Under the pieces are notes generated by a model that was given only the letters and a program-made list of their open reading frames with translations, ran no database searches and was not told the DNA's origin. From NCBI GenBank assembly GCA_000499405.2, contig HG738139.1, positions 7,030,616 through 7,094,615 of the forward strand: a DNA stretch of 64,000 bases. Direction: 5' to 3'. Positions 39,201 through 52,900 of this stretch are shown here, piece by piece. Numbering within the stretch: the first letter of the stretch is position 1; each line of letters starts with the position of its first letter. A program made the position numbers and the translations under genes. This stretch comes from Onchocerca volvulus (taxonomy: Eukaryota > Nematoda > Chromadorea > Rhabditida > Onchocercidae).

Positions 39201-41182
39201 AGGAGATCAAAACAATCACTTTTATCTAAATGGGCTCATATGTAAGTTTCTTTTTGCAAGACTTGAAATGGCAAGTACATATTGGTGCCAATAATGACAC
39301 TATCTAGTGATCTGATGCCTGATTTCGACTTACAAAATAAATTTACTAAATTAAAGAATTTGCTTACTGTTTTTCACTTCATTATTAATATTAAATTTAT
39401 CCTGTTGCATCGTTTCTGTTGTTTAAGGGATGAACATGCTCCTCGGAAAATTGAAGATGCGAATGCTGTAATGCCTGATGATTGGCTTGAAGAAGAGGAA
39501 CCATTAATTCCGGATTCAGATGCAACGAAACCATCTGATTGGGACGATAGTATGGATGGTGAATGGGAAGCACCGAAAATTGATAATCCAAAATGCAAAG
39601 ATCGGAGTGGTTGCGGCAAGTGGACAAGACCAATGATCGATAATCCGAATTATAAAGTGAGTATTGAATTTCGGTGATTTTTCACTTAATAGAGCTTGAT
39701 ATCGACTACCACTTTTTCGTTTTATTGAAGGACTTTGCGGTGTTTGAATTCAATTTTGAAGATCATGTATTCTGATTTCACAAATCAGTAAACTTATTCC
39801 ATAAATGCGTTTGATTAATACATTCAATATTAGCTGATCCAGTTTATGCCAGATGGAACTTAAAATTTCGAAGTGTGAAATAAAATATAATGTACGGATG
39901 TTTTTTGTTTTACTCGTAACTTTCATGATGATGAAATGATCGATGGAAAAGTCTTGCTCAATTTAAAATTGAAGAAAGAAATAATTTTATATCTTCCCAG
40001 GGAAAATGGAAGTCACCACGTATTGCAAATCCTAATTATAAAGGGAAGTGGAAGCCGAAACAAATCGAGAATCCAAATTATTTTGAACCTCATCCATATT
40101 CTCAACTACAACCAATCACAGCATGCGGGATTGAGCTCTGGACAATGAGTGCAAACATCATCTTTGATAACATTTACATTGGAGATGATGAAAATGCGGC
40201 TTCCAGCTTCGCTGAACAAACTTTCAAGATTAAACGTGCTCAGGTATTCCAGCATTTTTACAAAATGACCTTTTTAAAGGAAACTGAAAGTATGGCTTTT
40301 TTGGTTCTTTCTTTTTTTTTTGATTTCTAAGTTTAGGTTTCTATAACTTCTGATTATACATTTTACAGGAGGCAGCTTACGAAAATGCATCCTCTCCTGG
40401 TCAAGGAATACTTAGTAAACTTGTATCAGCAACTGAGGAACGACCATGGTTATGGGTTATTTATATATTATCCATTCTTATACCAGTGATCATCATAGCC
40501 GTTATTTGTTTCGGACGCAAAAGTCGTCCAGTAACACCGGATTATAAAAAAACTGATGAAGTAAGTATGTATAGTAGTTCGTTAACCATTAAAGATCCTC
40601 AAGTACTTATTCCAAATTATTTCGAAGAAAATTCGTTTTCCAGTGTTAGGTGGAATTATGTTTCACTTTTTTTTGAAGTCACATCCTGACGATGAAGTGC
40701 CGGATCTTGTTGGTGATGATGATGAATCGACGGAACGCAGTTCGCAAGAACCTGAAGCACATGATGATAATGCGAAAGAAAAGAAACGGACTCCCTCTGG
40801 ATCACCAAGTCGTTCCCGTATAGAAAAGGTAGATATCATTTTTATGGTTTTTAACTTGCAATACACTTGAAGAAATGAAGTCTCAAAATTCTCTAATTTT
40901 TCAGCTTTTCAGCAATTTAAGTTATCATTTAACGAAGGATTTTATAATTTATATTGCCGAGCATTGTTCAATTCTAAAATAATGCAGATGATTCTAATTT
41001 TCAACAAAGCAGTTACGAATAATACAGAGTTAGATCTACATAAGTTGGTATTAAGTAATTAAAAATATTTACAGTTAAGGATAAATGAATCATTGCAGGA
41101 GGCATCATCTGGTGAGGAAATCACAAATGGAAATAACAATTCCCCGAAAGTGAGGCGTATACGTCAAAGGAAACAGGATTAG
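36276..41182 (+). CDS. cnx-1: Calnexin, ER lectin chaperone
   Basis: Type I ER membrane chaperone that binds monoglucosylated glycoproteins. Exons: 36276-36416, 36834-36984, 37289-37430, 37966-38161, 38666-38812, 38990-39108, 39428-39656, 40001-40243, 40369-40560, 40679-40828, 41099-41182. The total is 1794 nt (597 aa), in frame; human calnexin is 592 aa. There is a signal peptide at residues 1-20. The lectin domain has the Cys pair in ECGGGYMKL and [10 protein letters not shown], and then [14 protein letters not shown]. The P domain (about 262-400) has four type 1 repeats ([34 protein letters not shown]) and four type 2 repeats ([44 protein letters not shown]). A membrane segment ([20 protein letters not shown]) sits near 483-503. 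The acidic, Ser-rich tail ends RKQD, a dibasic ER-retrieval type ending. The exon 5 acceptor (TTTTTTGAG) is atypical. Confidence 0.95.
38270..38380 (+). ncRNA. Long hairpin in calnexin intron 4 (pre-miRNA-like or short palindromic element)
   Basis: Arms 38,286-38,310 and 38,337-38,361 are reverse complements over 25 bases with a single mismatch, separated by a 26-base loop. The stem core is GCTCGGCTGCAT / ATGCAGCCGAGC. Weaker pairing extends outward (ATAATGCATAAG against TTTATTGCGTCAT). Size and shape match a microRNA precursor on the host-gene strand. No known miRNA is recognised, so a small inverted-repeat element is the alternative. Confidence 0.5.
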
Positions 41183-43189
41183 AAAATACAAATATCATTA
41201 GCTCTTTCCAAAATTTGCATGTAGCCATCTGTAAACAAACAAAAAGTGAAAGTATTACATCACTTCTTTTATATGTAACATTCATTTTTTTTGTTAGCTA
41301 TTTCAGAACAAACTTTTTTCAAAGTCATTTTTCTAAAAATATATGATGCTGTTGTTGCGATATCTACCTATGAGTTTTCCTCTAAAACTTTGGATATTAT
41401 TCATCGTTCGTTTTTCATACTGGTTGTTATAGTAAAACAATTCTTTCTTAGGATTTTAAGATATTTGCCTAATTTATGAACACCGGATTTTTTCGCCAGC
41501 AAAATATGCATGAGGATGTATACTGAAAATCAAAAATGCCTTTCCCCAATTTTATGGAATTTTAAGCGAATTAATTATTTTCAACCTGGTAATCAATATT
41601 TAAACATCATTAAACATAATTTTTATTTATTCGGAAAGAAGAAAACTGGAGTTCGAGTGATCTTTTTTTAAAACACTTATGAATTCATTGGTCTTCGAAA
41701 AATAATTTTTAGATTCCGTTGAACAGATGACGGGTTCCGAAATATTAATGGCAGGTTAGCTCTTACTATACGAATTCATATTATCTGTCAGTTTCTGATG
41801 ATAGCGTTTTTGCTTCTGTCGCTATTGGAGCCATGGTATTTCGATTTATTCTTCATTTGATTCTGCAGCATCATTTTATTGCTAATTAAGTAAGTTAAAA
41901 CACGAAAATGAAAAAACTAACAGTGACCTAACTTGCCTGCTCTGAATATTTTTCCCGATTTTGTGTTTGAAATTACAAGTGGATTTGGGGAACCTGTTAA
42001 ATACCTTTATTTCACTAGTATTTTTCTGACTGGCTTCGAAATGTGATGCTTTCAATTTTTTAGACGACCTGTAAGACTTCATATCAAAAAAAGACGCATT
42101 TAGCTTAAAATGCGAGTTACTTCATTTCAGTTATATTGCTAGTATTTATTTTTTTTTTCCTGAAGATGGACTTGGCGTAATTATTATGACAGTGCACGCA
42201 TCTTTATAACATGATACTTCCCAATGATTTTTATATCGACTTTGACTCTGCTGGAGAATTCATTTTGTCCGAACCTAATTCATTTCATGTAAACCCATAC
42301 TCTAAGTATAGGATATTTTTTTTTCCCCTCATATTTCTTTTGTTTTACATTTTATTTTAGTTCATTATTTCCAATATCATCTAAATAATTTTTCGGAGGA
42401 TCAAAAGTCCGGTCCCATAAGTATTTACTAAAATTTTAATTTGATTTCAAACAATATCTACGTCTGGTCAACGTTTTTGAAGGGGCATTATCATGAACAG
42501 AAATTGCTCGCTTTTTGCATATAATTTAATAAAAGTTAAGAAGTGTTCTTTCTGACTGATAATTTTTTTAGCTTTTAATTTCGCGAAACCGGTAATATCG
42601 ATTCTTTTTGATTACATTGTTTTTTTTTGATTCCATTGTAACTGACATTACTTGAATAAATTCTTGTTTGTTAATTTAAACAAATATAAATTGGCTTATC
42701 TTACTATCATAGTTAAAATACTTCTTGCGGATAAAGATAAATTTATTGTGATTAAAAATGGCTACTGATGTAACAAAGCAAATGAAGACATTTACAGTTT
42801 TAAAGACCTCCAGAAAAAGCGAAGTTTCGGTTGCCTATGAAATGATTAATGAAATGCAAATTAACTTGGCAGATTTCGTAAGAATTAGGGAAAAATAATC
42901 AGTCATTAAACTAGTTCCTCTTCCAAGGTTCTCAAATGCAAGATGTGCTTGACTCGAAGTACATTTATTTTAAGGAAAAGATCATATTCATATGATACTG
43001 TTTTGTTGATTCATACTGAATACAGTGTTTAACAATCTGATACTTTTTTGATATCGTCGATCTCGAATCCGAGAGTACTCGTTCCAGCTGAAACATTAAT
43101 TTATTTTATATTTGAAACGCCAAGTTCTTGCTAGTTCTTCTAGATTAGTCAAATATCAATTAGCAAATACCAAAAGAATGAAACATCCA
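41183..43189. other. Convergent spacer between calnexin and LIN-37
   Basis: AT-rich 3' flanks of two convergent genes. No calnexin poly(A) hexamer was noticed close to the stop; one AATAAA lies at 42,655. I see no gene here. A short frame at 42,758-42,900 (MATDVTKQMKTFTVL...) is too weak to call. Confidence 0.6.
43100..43105 (-). terminator. Poly(A) signal of LIN-37
   Basis: AATAAA on the minus strand about 85 bp past the stop codon. Confidence 0.5.
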
Positions 43190-44970
43190 TTAATTTCCTG
43201 AAACTGAGACGTCTTTTAATATTTTAGATTTTTTCCACGATAAGAAGACTGACTTTTTCTTGATTCTTTTCCAATGTGGTAAATAAATTGCCAATAATTC
43301 CCCGGAGCTTGCTGTATCCACTTTTACTTTTGTATTCATATGCAATGGTGGAGGAGCTGGTTCGATTCGGATACGATCATGTGGCCGTGGCAATGCCCAG
43401 ATTTCTTTTGTAGCTAATAAATCCTAAATATAGCTTTGATTTACCCAAATAAAACTGTTTTTATATCAAGAAATTATCAATTTTCATGGCTCTAATAATG
43501 CATTTCCAAAATGCTCTTGGATTTTTTTTACTCCTTGCCACATATTACAAATTGTTGCTTTTTTTCTTTTGTTTTAAAATCTCGAAAATGAATAATGTCA
43601 CCGTTCAGCTTGTAGAAATCATAAAAATTTCTCGCTTTGGAACGACATGACCGGATTTTATATACAGAAATTTTGTTTCAAATGCGCTTCCAAAAAGAAA
43701 AAAAAAACAAAAATGTACAAAATCAGTTAAGAAATTCAGATGAAAGACACAAAAAAACCACTGATCAGAATAAGTTTCTTAAAAACTGCCCGAAAGAAAA
43801 GAATAAGCTTTTCGTAAAATGGGACCTACAAGTGAATCATCGGGTGGTTCTGGATGTTCTATTTCTCGTCTCTCTTTCGGTCGTTCGTCATCACTGCCTC
43901 GCATCCAGTTTCGACATAATGCATATACACCTTCTCGACGACCACTATCTCGCAATGCAAAAGGTTTACCACGAAGTTCGAAAACCATTCCTAAAAATTG
44001 ATTTTATATCCGACGAAAAAAAAAATGTTTCTGTTTTGTCAATAATGAAAACCGTCTCTACTCACAGATTCCAGTTAATGACTGTCCTGTCTAACACTGA
44101 GCTAGACAATTGATTCATTCAGTTGGCTACTATATTCAGCATAGTATCTACAACAACTAATACAAAAAAAAAAAAATCCCATAATCTCGAGAAACAGAAT
44201 ATAGTAAATAGTAACAGTGATAAAACAATGTTATATTCTATAATTAAAAAAGAAACTACTCACGTCTACTTTCACGTCGCAGCGATTTCTTTGGACGCTC
44301 AAGCAAGTCCCTTTCCATCTCTTCTGGACTATAAAAAAATTCATTTTAAAAATTCATTTTAAAATAATTAAATTTAAATATTTTAGCAAGTCGGTCCTAA
44401 TTTGTAAATTTGAAGTAAAATGCTTCATAATAAATCTGGAGTTTCCAGCAAAAACATTTATTTCCGAACAAATATACTCTAACCTTTTTACTCGATTTCT
44501 AGCTTGCATTCCAGTTTGAATCTCACCACTTCGTATTCCATCAAGAAGATGACCAAAACGGGTCCGAGCGAATTTCATATCTGGTGATTCGGGCATATTC
44601 CTAGCCACTGTCTTCTGTAGAATGATACAGACAAGATCCGAGTATTCGGCAATTTTTATAATAATAAAGTTTTTCTTTATGAACAGTTTAGCAATGAAAA
44701 AAATAAATGAAATTGAGTGAACGGGAGAAACATGATTAACATTAGGAAATTTGCAATTATAGATTGGATAGATGTCGCAGGGAAAGTCATGATGAATAAG
44801 GTATAAGCTTCGAAAGCAACAGATCAGTCATATGACGAGAATTATTTAAAAGATACCTCTTGAGTGGCAGTTATTTTCCAAGGTGAAGCACTGGTAGTAG
44901 CAGAAGCACTATCTGCCGACTGTTCGTACACGGGAAGTACTATATCTTCTGCTCTTTCCAGTGCGGACAT
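43190..44970 (-). CDS. lin-37: LIN-37, MuvB/DREAM complex subunit
   Basis: Subunit of the MuvB core, which represses (DREAM) or activates cell-cycle genes; in C. elegans it is a synMuv B protein. Exons: 44857-44970, 44484-44614, 44264-44328, 43830-43990, 43190-43423. The total is 705 nt (234 aa), in frame; human LIN37 is 246 aa. The most diagnostic part is GVYALCRNWMRG near residue 125-135, which matches the conserved YPICRAWMRN of LIN37. The C-terminal HWKRIKKK near 207-214 matches QRWKRIRQRW, followed by SWKKSKIL. The N-terminal half has conserved-looking charged stretches (RTRFGHLLDGIRSG; RDLLERPKKSLRRE). The gene is convergent with calnexin and divergent from the secreted-protein gene at 46,966. 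Confidence 0.88.
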
Positions 44971-46965
44971 TTTATCTCTAAAACACCTTTGTACTGATTA
45001 CTTTCTCAAAGATCGAATTTATCATTCATATATCGGCAAATGAAAGCAACGCGTCATCTCATTGCGTATATCACAAGTTTCATTCCAGACTTGTGACTTC
45101 TCACAAAGTTTATTTGGAATTTGCATATGCAGCGCACAGATGGCACTTCAAGCAACCAAAAAATATACATCAAAACAGATAAGTTATCCTAACGAAATCA
45201 ACCATCAACAAAGGGAAAAAGGATGTCGAACAGAAATCAACTGAATTTCGCGGCTCTCTCTGGAGAACACAATGAAACAATTCCGCCATCCCGTTCCTTG
45301 CAACGATCAAATTTGTTTATTCTTCTGCTCGACGTATGACGGTCTTGTGGTTTATGAAGAGGTCCCCTTCACTTCAGTGAAATTCTCTACCAAACATAGC
45401 ATCCAAATATCAATCAGTCCACCTTTCTTCGGTCATGAAATCTTTTGAATATACAAGGATCTTGGGAAATTTCTGATGAAAGTTTAAAAGATTTAAAATC
45501 AAAAAAATTTTAACACTGAAATAACAATTAAAAAGTTTTAACATCGAAACTGAACGGAGAAGTTCGCTGTTTGCTATTGTACTGAATGCTTAATTCTTAG
45601 TCTTCACAAAAAGGAAAGCAATAATTCATTCCCTCAATCATATTTCTTAAGATTCCATACCTCAAGTTCTACTCAAGGCAATAAAAAAACATTTATTCAA
45701 TTAATTCATTAATAAGTGGGATTTGAAGCAAATATGCTTTTGCATATTGTTCTTTCCAAATTTAAATATTGACATAATTATTTATGGTAGAAAAGTATTA
45801 AAAACTTTCACTTATTTTGGCGAGAAAATTCGAGAAAAAGCGGTAAAAAGCTTGAAATTAATGGAAGCTTTCAATCTTCTATCTTACGAGAATGACATGG
45901 CTGGGGAGATATTTGGGTCATGCTGTCGGGAAAACCGAAATTATCTAATATGGAAAATACATAATCAAATGGTTAAAGAATTGTGAAATTTTCTTTTTAT
46001 TGAGTTTTCTTCTGTAAAATTATCTCTCTTTGTTCTTGTCCACGCTCAAAACATTTCTGTTTACAGTTCCTTCTTTAAAATGGGGCAAACAGGGGTCAAA
46101 ACACAAATTTGCCCTTTCCATACTCATTTACAACCACATCAAAATACTGCTTATAGTTATAAGGTCATAGATGTGCTTGTAAACTGTTATTATCTTTAAA
46201 TCCAATTAAACTGTTGTAATATCCTTTCCTCTATGAACAATTTTTTTTCTCAAAATTATCTCAACATCAATTGTCCTTTATTCCAATACTCCCAATCCTT
46301 AACATTCAATATACCCCAGTGGAGTACAAAACCAAAAATCATTTTCTCATCTTTCATTGTTTCAAATAGTTTTGGTACTGACCAGGCGATCTAAAGTTTT
46401 CTTGCTATTGTCCGAGTTCCCGATATTCTTCTCCAAATCCAATCAACGTCACACAATTTACTTCACTTATCTACAAAATCCTTTCCATTCATCTGATATC
46501 TATTGTACTGTTAACTACGTATTAACTGATTATTACTATTCTGAATAAAGGAATTATTATAAATCTATTCCTTCCACAACTCAATCAAACCTCATCCTTC
46601 CACAACGCATGCTCATGTAAACACAGGTTGCAGGTTTTTAATAATTTAGTTATTAGGAATATGTAATATAAATGAGATGAGAAACACGATTGAACAGGAA
46701 CGGATGTGAACGAGGAATAGACAGATGATCCATCTTTCCATCATTCAACCATCATCCAGTTATCATTGTCGTAACAATCATCATTATCACTATCGTTTTT
46801 GTTCCTGTGGTTGTTGGTCAGTGGTGGAAGCGTGTCGACTAATTAATATCGTCGACTTTTTATTTTCTTCATTTCTCCCAACAAACTTCCTACTTTCATT
46901 ACTGTCATTCTCTTTGTCATCGCCTTACTCACTACGCTTGATATTTCACGGATACTTCAACAACA
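44971..46965. other. Divergent upstream region of LIN-37 and the secreted Cys-rich gene
   Basis: About 2 kb between divergent starts. A frame at 45,723-45,986 (87 codons) has no neighbouring splice-supported exons or recognised similarity. A short CTTCCACAAC...CAATC duplication lies at 46,569-46,606. No specific promoter motif is claimed. Confidence 0.5.
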
Positions 46966-49900
46966 ATGGGAATTCCATCGTTTTTTATTTCATTTATCGT
47001 TTTGACTTTTTCCACAAATAACATAGGTAAGTCATATTTTTCGATTGATTTATGAACACTTAATGAACTCAGTAAATCCGAGAATTCGTTGGATACTTTG
47101 ATAACTTAGAAGAAAATCATTAATATGTTCAGCTAGGCTTAACTTTGGTTTGGTTTATTTATTTGGTCAGTAATTCGCATTATCTTCATTTCAAATAGTT
47201 GTTTCAACTGATAAGTAGTTGTTTCAATTGATATGCAGATTGCCTGCATTTGCTTCAATTTACTTTTACTTCAACTGAACAAGTAAGCAACATATGAAGC
47301 ATTCAAGCATAAACTATACTTGGAATGATATTTGATCGCTCTTTCCTTTTTAATTAAAAATAATTTCTGGCATCTGATAAACTTCCAGGATTCGCAAGTA
47401 ATTTTCGTATAACTGCATTAGTCGTTTGAAATAATGAACGATAAACATCGTTCAAATCTCGAGCCATGCGAAGAAAAATACACATCTTTTTAGCATTGCG
47501 AACTATTTTAGCTAAAAATTATTGATCCAATCTATTTTTCAGAATTCCTTTTCTAATCTTTCCATTTCTTCTTGAAATGACTTAATGAATTCATTTTCTC
47601 GGAGATAGCGAACACATTTGGATTGAAAAATTGTTTCATTAGTTAGCAATTAATCACTTGAAGTTAATCAAAAACATTCTTCATAGACATTTTCATATAT
47701 TTTCGATCAGTTTCAGAAGCACAGTTGTCAGCAATGTTTGGAAATGCAGTACAGGCGAATAATTGCGCTCACTGGACATCTTGGGGTCCATGTATTTGGT
47801 TAAGAGGTAGTAATCCACGATGGCGGCGTTCCTATTTCGATCAGTTGCTGCCTGGCAAAAATGGTTGCCGTGAACACATTTTTTTCAAACTTTTACATGA
47901 ACGTTGGAGTGTGGTAAATTTTTCCTTTTTTTTTTGGTTTTAGAAATAAAAGTATTTTAATATGAGTGTAGAATTAATGAATAAAAAAACTTCCAGAGAT
48001 TTGACCGAATTTCTAGAGTAAATGTAATCAAAGATTTGGTCATTAATGTTATATTCACCATCAAAAATAATGTCTTCTTTTTTGACGTATTTATTTCTGC
48101 ATTTCTTCGGTTATTTATTTTTTTTTCTTTTTAATACCTGCTCATAAATTTGTACGCGACCACTTACACTTGCTAATTTCAACTGTTGTACCAGATTGCA
48201 GAACTTGATGCGAAAAAATTCAATTGTTCATCTTAATCCTTAAGGCATAGTCGCCCACTTGTATATTTCAGGCTTTATGATACTTCTTTAATCTTTTTTA
48301 CGCTGAAATTAACACTCTAATTAATTAAAATTTTTTGGAAATAATTTTCTTCAAGCGATGTGATGATGAGAATGCCGATTAGAGTGAATGAGCAGATAAA
48401 CAGGAACTGATTCTTCAAGTGAGAGCAGCTGTAAATTTGATCAAATCTCAAAATTCTTAATTGTATTTTCATAAAAATCTTCAGAATATTATTTTAGTTG
48501 AAAATAGAATCAGAAATGATTTGAAATGTACTTTTGTGTACTGAACTACATTTTAAGGTTATCTTGAAGTTCAAAACGCACGGCGCATATTTGTTATTCA
48601 TTGCAGATTAGGATCTAATCTTTGTTGATCTGTCGAGAGCAATGAAATATACGTTTAATAGGTCATTTGTTTAAATTATCTGTTTGAAAAAACTTATTCT
48701 TTGCAAAAAGTTTCCAATGGAAGGAGTGAAGTTATTAATGAATGAATATTTTGCAAAATAAAGTTAATTGAGATTTTTCAGTAAGATTATTTCGCTTGCA
48801 TAAAGTGTGGATAATATTTAAAAGAAATATTGTTTATGAAGACTAACCTCTGTCATCTACTTAGCTCTATAAAGTCCTGGTGAAACTGAGAACAAGTTTA
48901 TTTCTCCCAATCGCCCATCATTGTTTTCCCTTATTGTATGGTTGCAGTGAAATATATCTGAAAGAGACAATTTCCTAAAGTCTTAACATCATTCACGCTC
49001 TCGTTTGATTTACTCCCTGTGTTAATTAGAAATCTGCATTAAAATTGTTACATATCTCTTCCCGAAATCTACGTTCATGATACCGTACTCATCATGTTTA
49101 TAAATAATTCCATATCTCTTTCGAGAAATAAATTTAAACAAAGGAAGTGATGAATTTCAAATCTAAATTTCTATAATTCAAGCTCTTCTTCCAAAGTTTC
49201 ACTTATTAAGAATAAAGTTCCTTCTAGCATTTCAAAATTTCAATTTAAATAATGAAGATATCAATGAAAGATGATTTATTTCGTTGCCAACAATGAAACA
49301 AATCACAAAACTTAAAACACAAATGCAAATGACCTCAAAGAGGAATACAACGTAATCAAATCAATTAACAATCATCGTTGCATTTTCTAATGTCTTGATA
49401 ATTCCGAAGCAAATGATTTGTTGGTTAGGCATAAAATTACAAAGATGAAATACAAAAAAAATGGCATCACATTTTTCATGATTTTTTTGAATATCTGTGA
49501 GGTTCATATTGAATTAGCGATTTTATCGATGTTCTATGCTTTAACTTTTGAAAATACGAAAAAAATTCCAAGATGCATAAAAGTCCAGAAATGATATTTC
49601 GGATTCATTTGCATTTGTTTTTATGTTTTGTAATTTGTTTCATTGTTGGCAACGAAATGTAAACAATAACTGGAATATTTCAGGTACCAAATTTTAACAA
49701 AATGAAATTAACTTCCTTCCATTTTTAAAGAAAAAAAAAGAAAGAAAAGTTAGTTGCAAGGACTTTGATAATAGTTTAGGAATTAATGGAATTCACAAGA
49801 AATACCGTTAATTTCGTGCGATTTAAATTTGTCTGCAGAAGAAAAATGTTAATAGCAAAAATAGTATTCTTGCTTTTGAAATTAAATTGATGAAACACAG

Positions 49901-52900
49901 AAAAATTGTAAAATTATATATTTAATCTTTTGATCAAAAAACTAAATCTTAAAATTCATGCGAGAGTATGAAACGCGTGGCATCAAAGTTTTTAGAAATT
50001 CATTTCCTTAAATTTAGGTTTAAATGTTCAGATTGGGATGTTCATTTTATATTCAACTGCAAGTTTTGCCTGCTGCCAATTTCGTATGTAAAATGCAAAG
50101 TTTTATTTATGTTCATTTTAATAATATAATCGATGAATATTCGTCTAGTACTGAAAGATGTAATCAATATTTTTCAAAAGTTTAGTAATGAATGAAAATG
50201 TTCATATTGTATTTTACTAATTATTGACATTTAATTTTATTTTTTTTTTCGATTTTACGTTACATTCAAATAAGCAACATCAGTTGGGCTTTAAATAGAT
50301 AAGTTCTATATATAATCAATTACGTCCTATTTTTAGCAAAATAGTTTGTATCTTCAAAGTATTTTGGCTTAGTCTTTTTAGAAGCCAAGGAAGGAGGCGA
50401 AGAAAAAGCGAAACTTAACCTCCTAATTTCTTAATCTTGACCAATTTCAGGCTTTCAATAATTTCTACAATTATCTACGCGATATTACCATTAGTCAACA
50501 ACAGTGTGGCCAATGCTCTTATCAACAAAGTTGTGGAAGACAATGCCATCGACAGTTAGTTCATATTGAAGAGTTGCTAAATGTTTCGAAAAAAATAATT
50601 AATAGGTTACGATCTCAGTCTTTCTTACAGGAGATATACCTTATCATAATGGTATTTTACTGTATTTGGTAGCTTAACACATTCACGCTCTAATTTCAAA
50701 ATTCTTATCAGAAAATTTATTTAATATGAAAAATAATACTTTACTTTTCTTCAAGAGATTTGGAAATTCCAGTATTTGTCTGGCTTTCGAAGAGATTTTA
50801 TGTTATTAATGGTAATCATCATAGCATATCATGAGCATCCTTAAACTTTGAACTTTGGGATAGGACTTTCAAATTGTAGTAGTTAGTATGACTGAAATTT
50901 ATTTCACATTTCAAAATCTTTCTTTTCTTTTGATTGCAACATTTCTCAGAAAGTTTCATTGGGAAATATTGCTTAGTTGTTATTTATAATCTGGTATACT
51001 TGTAGTTGGATAGGAAAATATGGCTATCCTTTCTGAAATTAAATTTACATTTCTTTCAAAAACTTCTTAAACTTGTATAAATAGATATTTTTTTCTCGAA
51101 AAGTATTTCTAGTGATTACTATATTCTCCCATAGTACTTTATTGAATTCAATTTACCATATGAAAGATTTTTTTCATATTTTTCGCTTTTTTTTCCCTTC
51201 TTCTTACTGAATCCCCACAAACAATTAGAAAGCATTTTATTAGAAATTAATTTGATTTTTTGTTCAAATTTGTTAGTTTCACTTCAAAATTGAAATTAGA
51301 CTATGTTATGATGGATCGGACGATGAAGCTCTAAAAATTATCGTTCATACAATTTGTAGGATATAGGCAAAATTACATGTACACTTAAGTGTTTAATGTG
51401 CAAAACAAATTTTACAATTTTTCTTTTGAGCATTTAAATATTTGAAAAAAATTTATGACTAAGCATTAACTTACGAGTCGTTACTTGCTGAACATATGGC
51501 TAGAAACAATGAATAAATTTTTACGAACTCTTTAAAGCAATTAAAAATTCAGATTTATGAAAATTTGAATATTTTCCTGATGTGCAGAAATCACAAACAT
51601 TTCGTCGAATTCTACGGTTCGTTAAATTTCAGAGCAATAGATGCATGATTCTGTGAACCAATAAATTTGTGAATTAAAATGAGTGAAATTTAGTGGCACA
51701 TTTGATGTGATCAATCCGCTATTCGTTGCGGAACGTGCTTGTGTTGGAGTGGATCAATCGATGGCATGTGAATCGAAGTACATTGAAGGTTGCAAACATT
51801 GGCCGAATCCAAATATTCAACTGCCCAATGTCACTCGTACTATGCAAGATATAATCGATAAAATCGACTATCTAACTTGCATACCGCAAATCAAGTTTGT
51901 TTCTTCTGCAATCAATTTTAAACATAACTTTTTTAATTTATACTACCGAAAGTTTAACTGACGATTTGCATGCAACTAATAGGTCATATCAGGAGAATAT
52001 TCGTTGCTAATCAATTTCATGCCTTTTTTTATGTAAACAAGGTTTTATTTTTGTGGAGATCCATCTGGAACTATTCAGGACAACCTAATCAATACTTTAA
52101 TAGCAGTTGCTATCAGTAAAAGAAATAATGAAAAAAAGGATGGCTATTTTTGTAAGATATTCATAAGTGTTAAAATCTTTTATAATTTGTAAGCTTATCA
52201 GGTTCGATATTTTGACAGTGATGATGAGTCATTCATTATTTGTTCGTCTATTCATTTTAATTGCTCTCTGCTTCTGTTTACTATTGGATTTTGAAATATC
52301 AATGTTCTTGATCCCCTTAAAATAGAGGAAACTTGAATCAGAAATGGTCTTCTGTAATTTACTAATTGTTTTCTAGTGCTGCATTTAGGATCGAAATGAA
52401 AACATTTTTTAATCATTCAAATGCAAATCCTCCGCATTTGCCTATTTTTTTCACCTTTTCATTAGAGTTCTTTCTAATTTCTTTAAGAAAATCAGATTGC
52501 TGATTGCTGATAATTTATGAGATGGAGATGATAACATTGTCGAGTCTATTCAAATTTTTTTTAATCTTCAATTTATTTATTTATTCATTGATTGATTATT
52601 TGAGCTTCTTATTTCTTCTTCATTGTTTTGACTTCTTTGAGATGAATTTGAACTAATTAGGTATTTGTTAATGATATTTTTACCATTCCTTAGAAAATTT
52701 AATCTTTAACTTCTGATTTTCGTTCAGAAAATAGATAAATTGATTCTTAAAGAAGATGGACAAGTTAAAAAAAGGAAGCATTGAGCGTATTTCGACACAA
52801 TTCGATGTCTAATTTTTTTCCTCTCTTCGCAGTGATTAACAAATGGATACCTAACAAATGCCATTTCCCCAACTTTTATCACCACTCTTTTATCTTCCAC

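Noticed and set aside
39374..39633. Minus-strand open frames of about 80 codons across the calnexin P domain
   Set aside because: They are antisense shadows of the real calnexin exon 7, produced by its repetitive acidic codons.
45723..45986. 87-codon frame in the divergent intergenic region
   Set aside because: Isolated, with no splice-linked partners or recognisable domain; length is compatible with chance.
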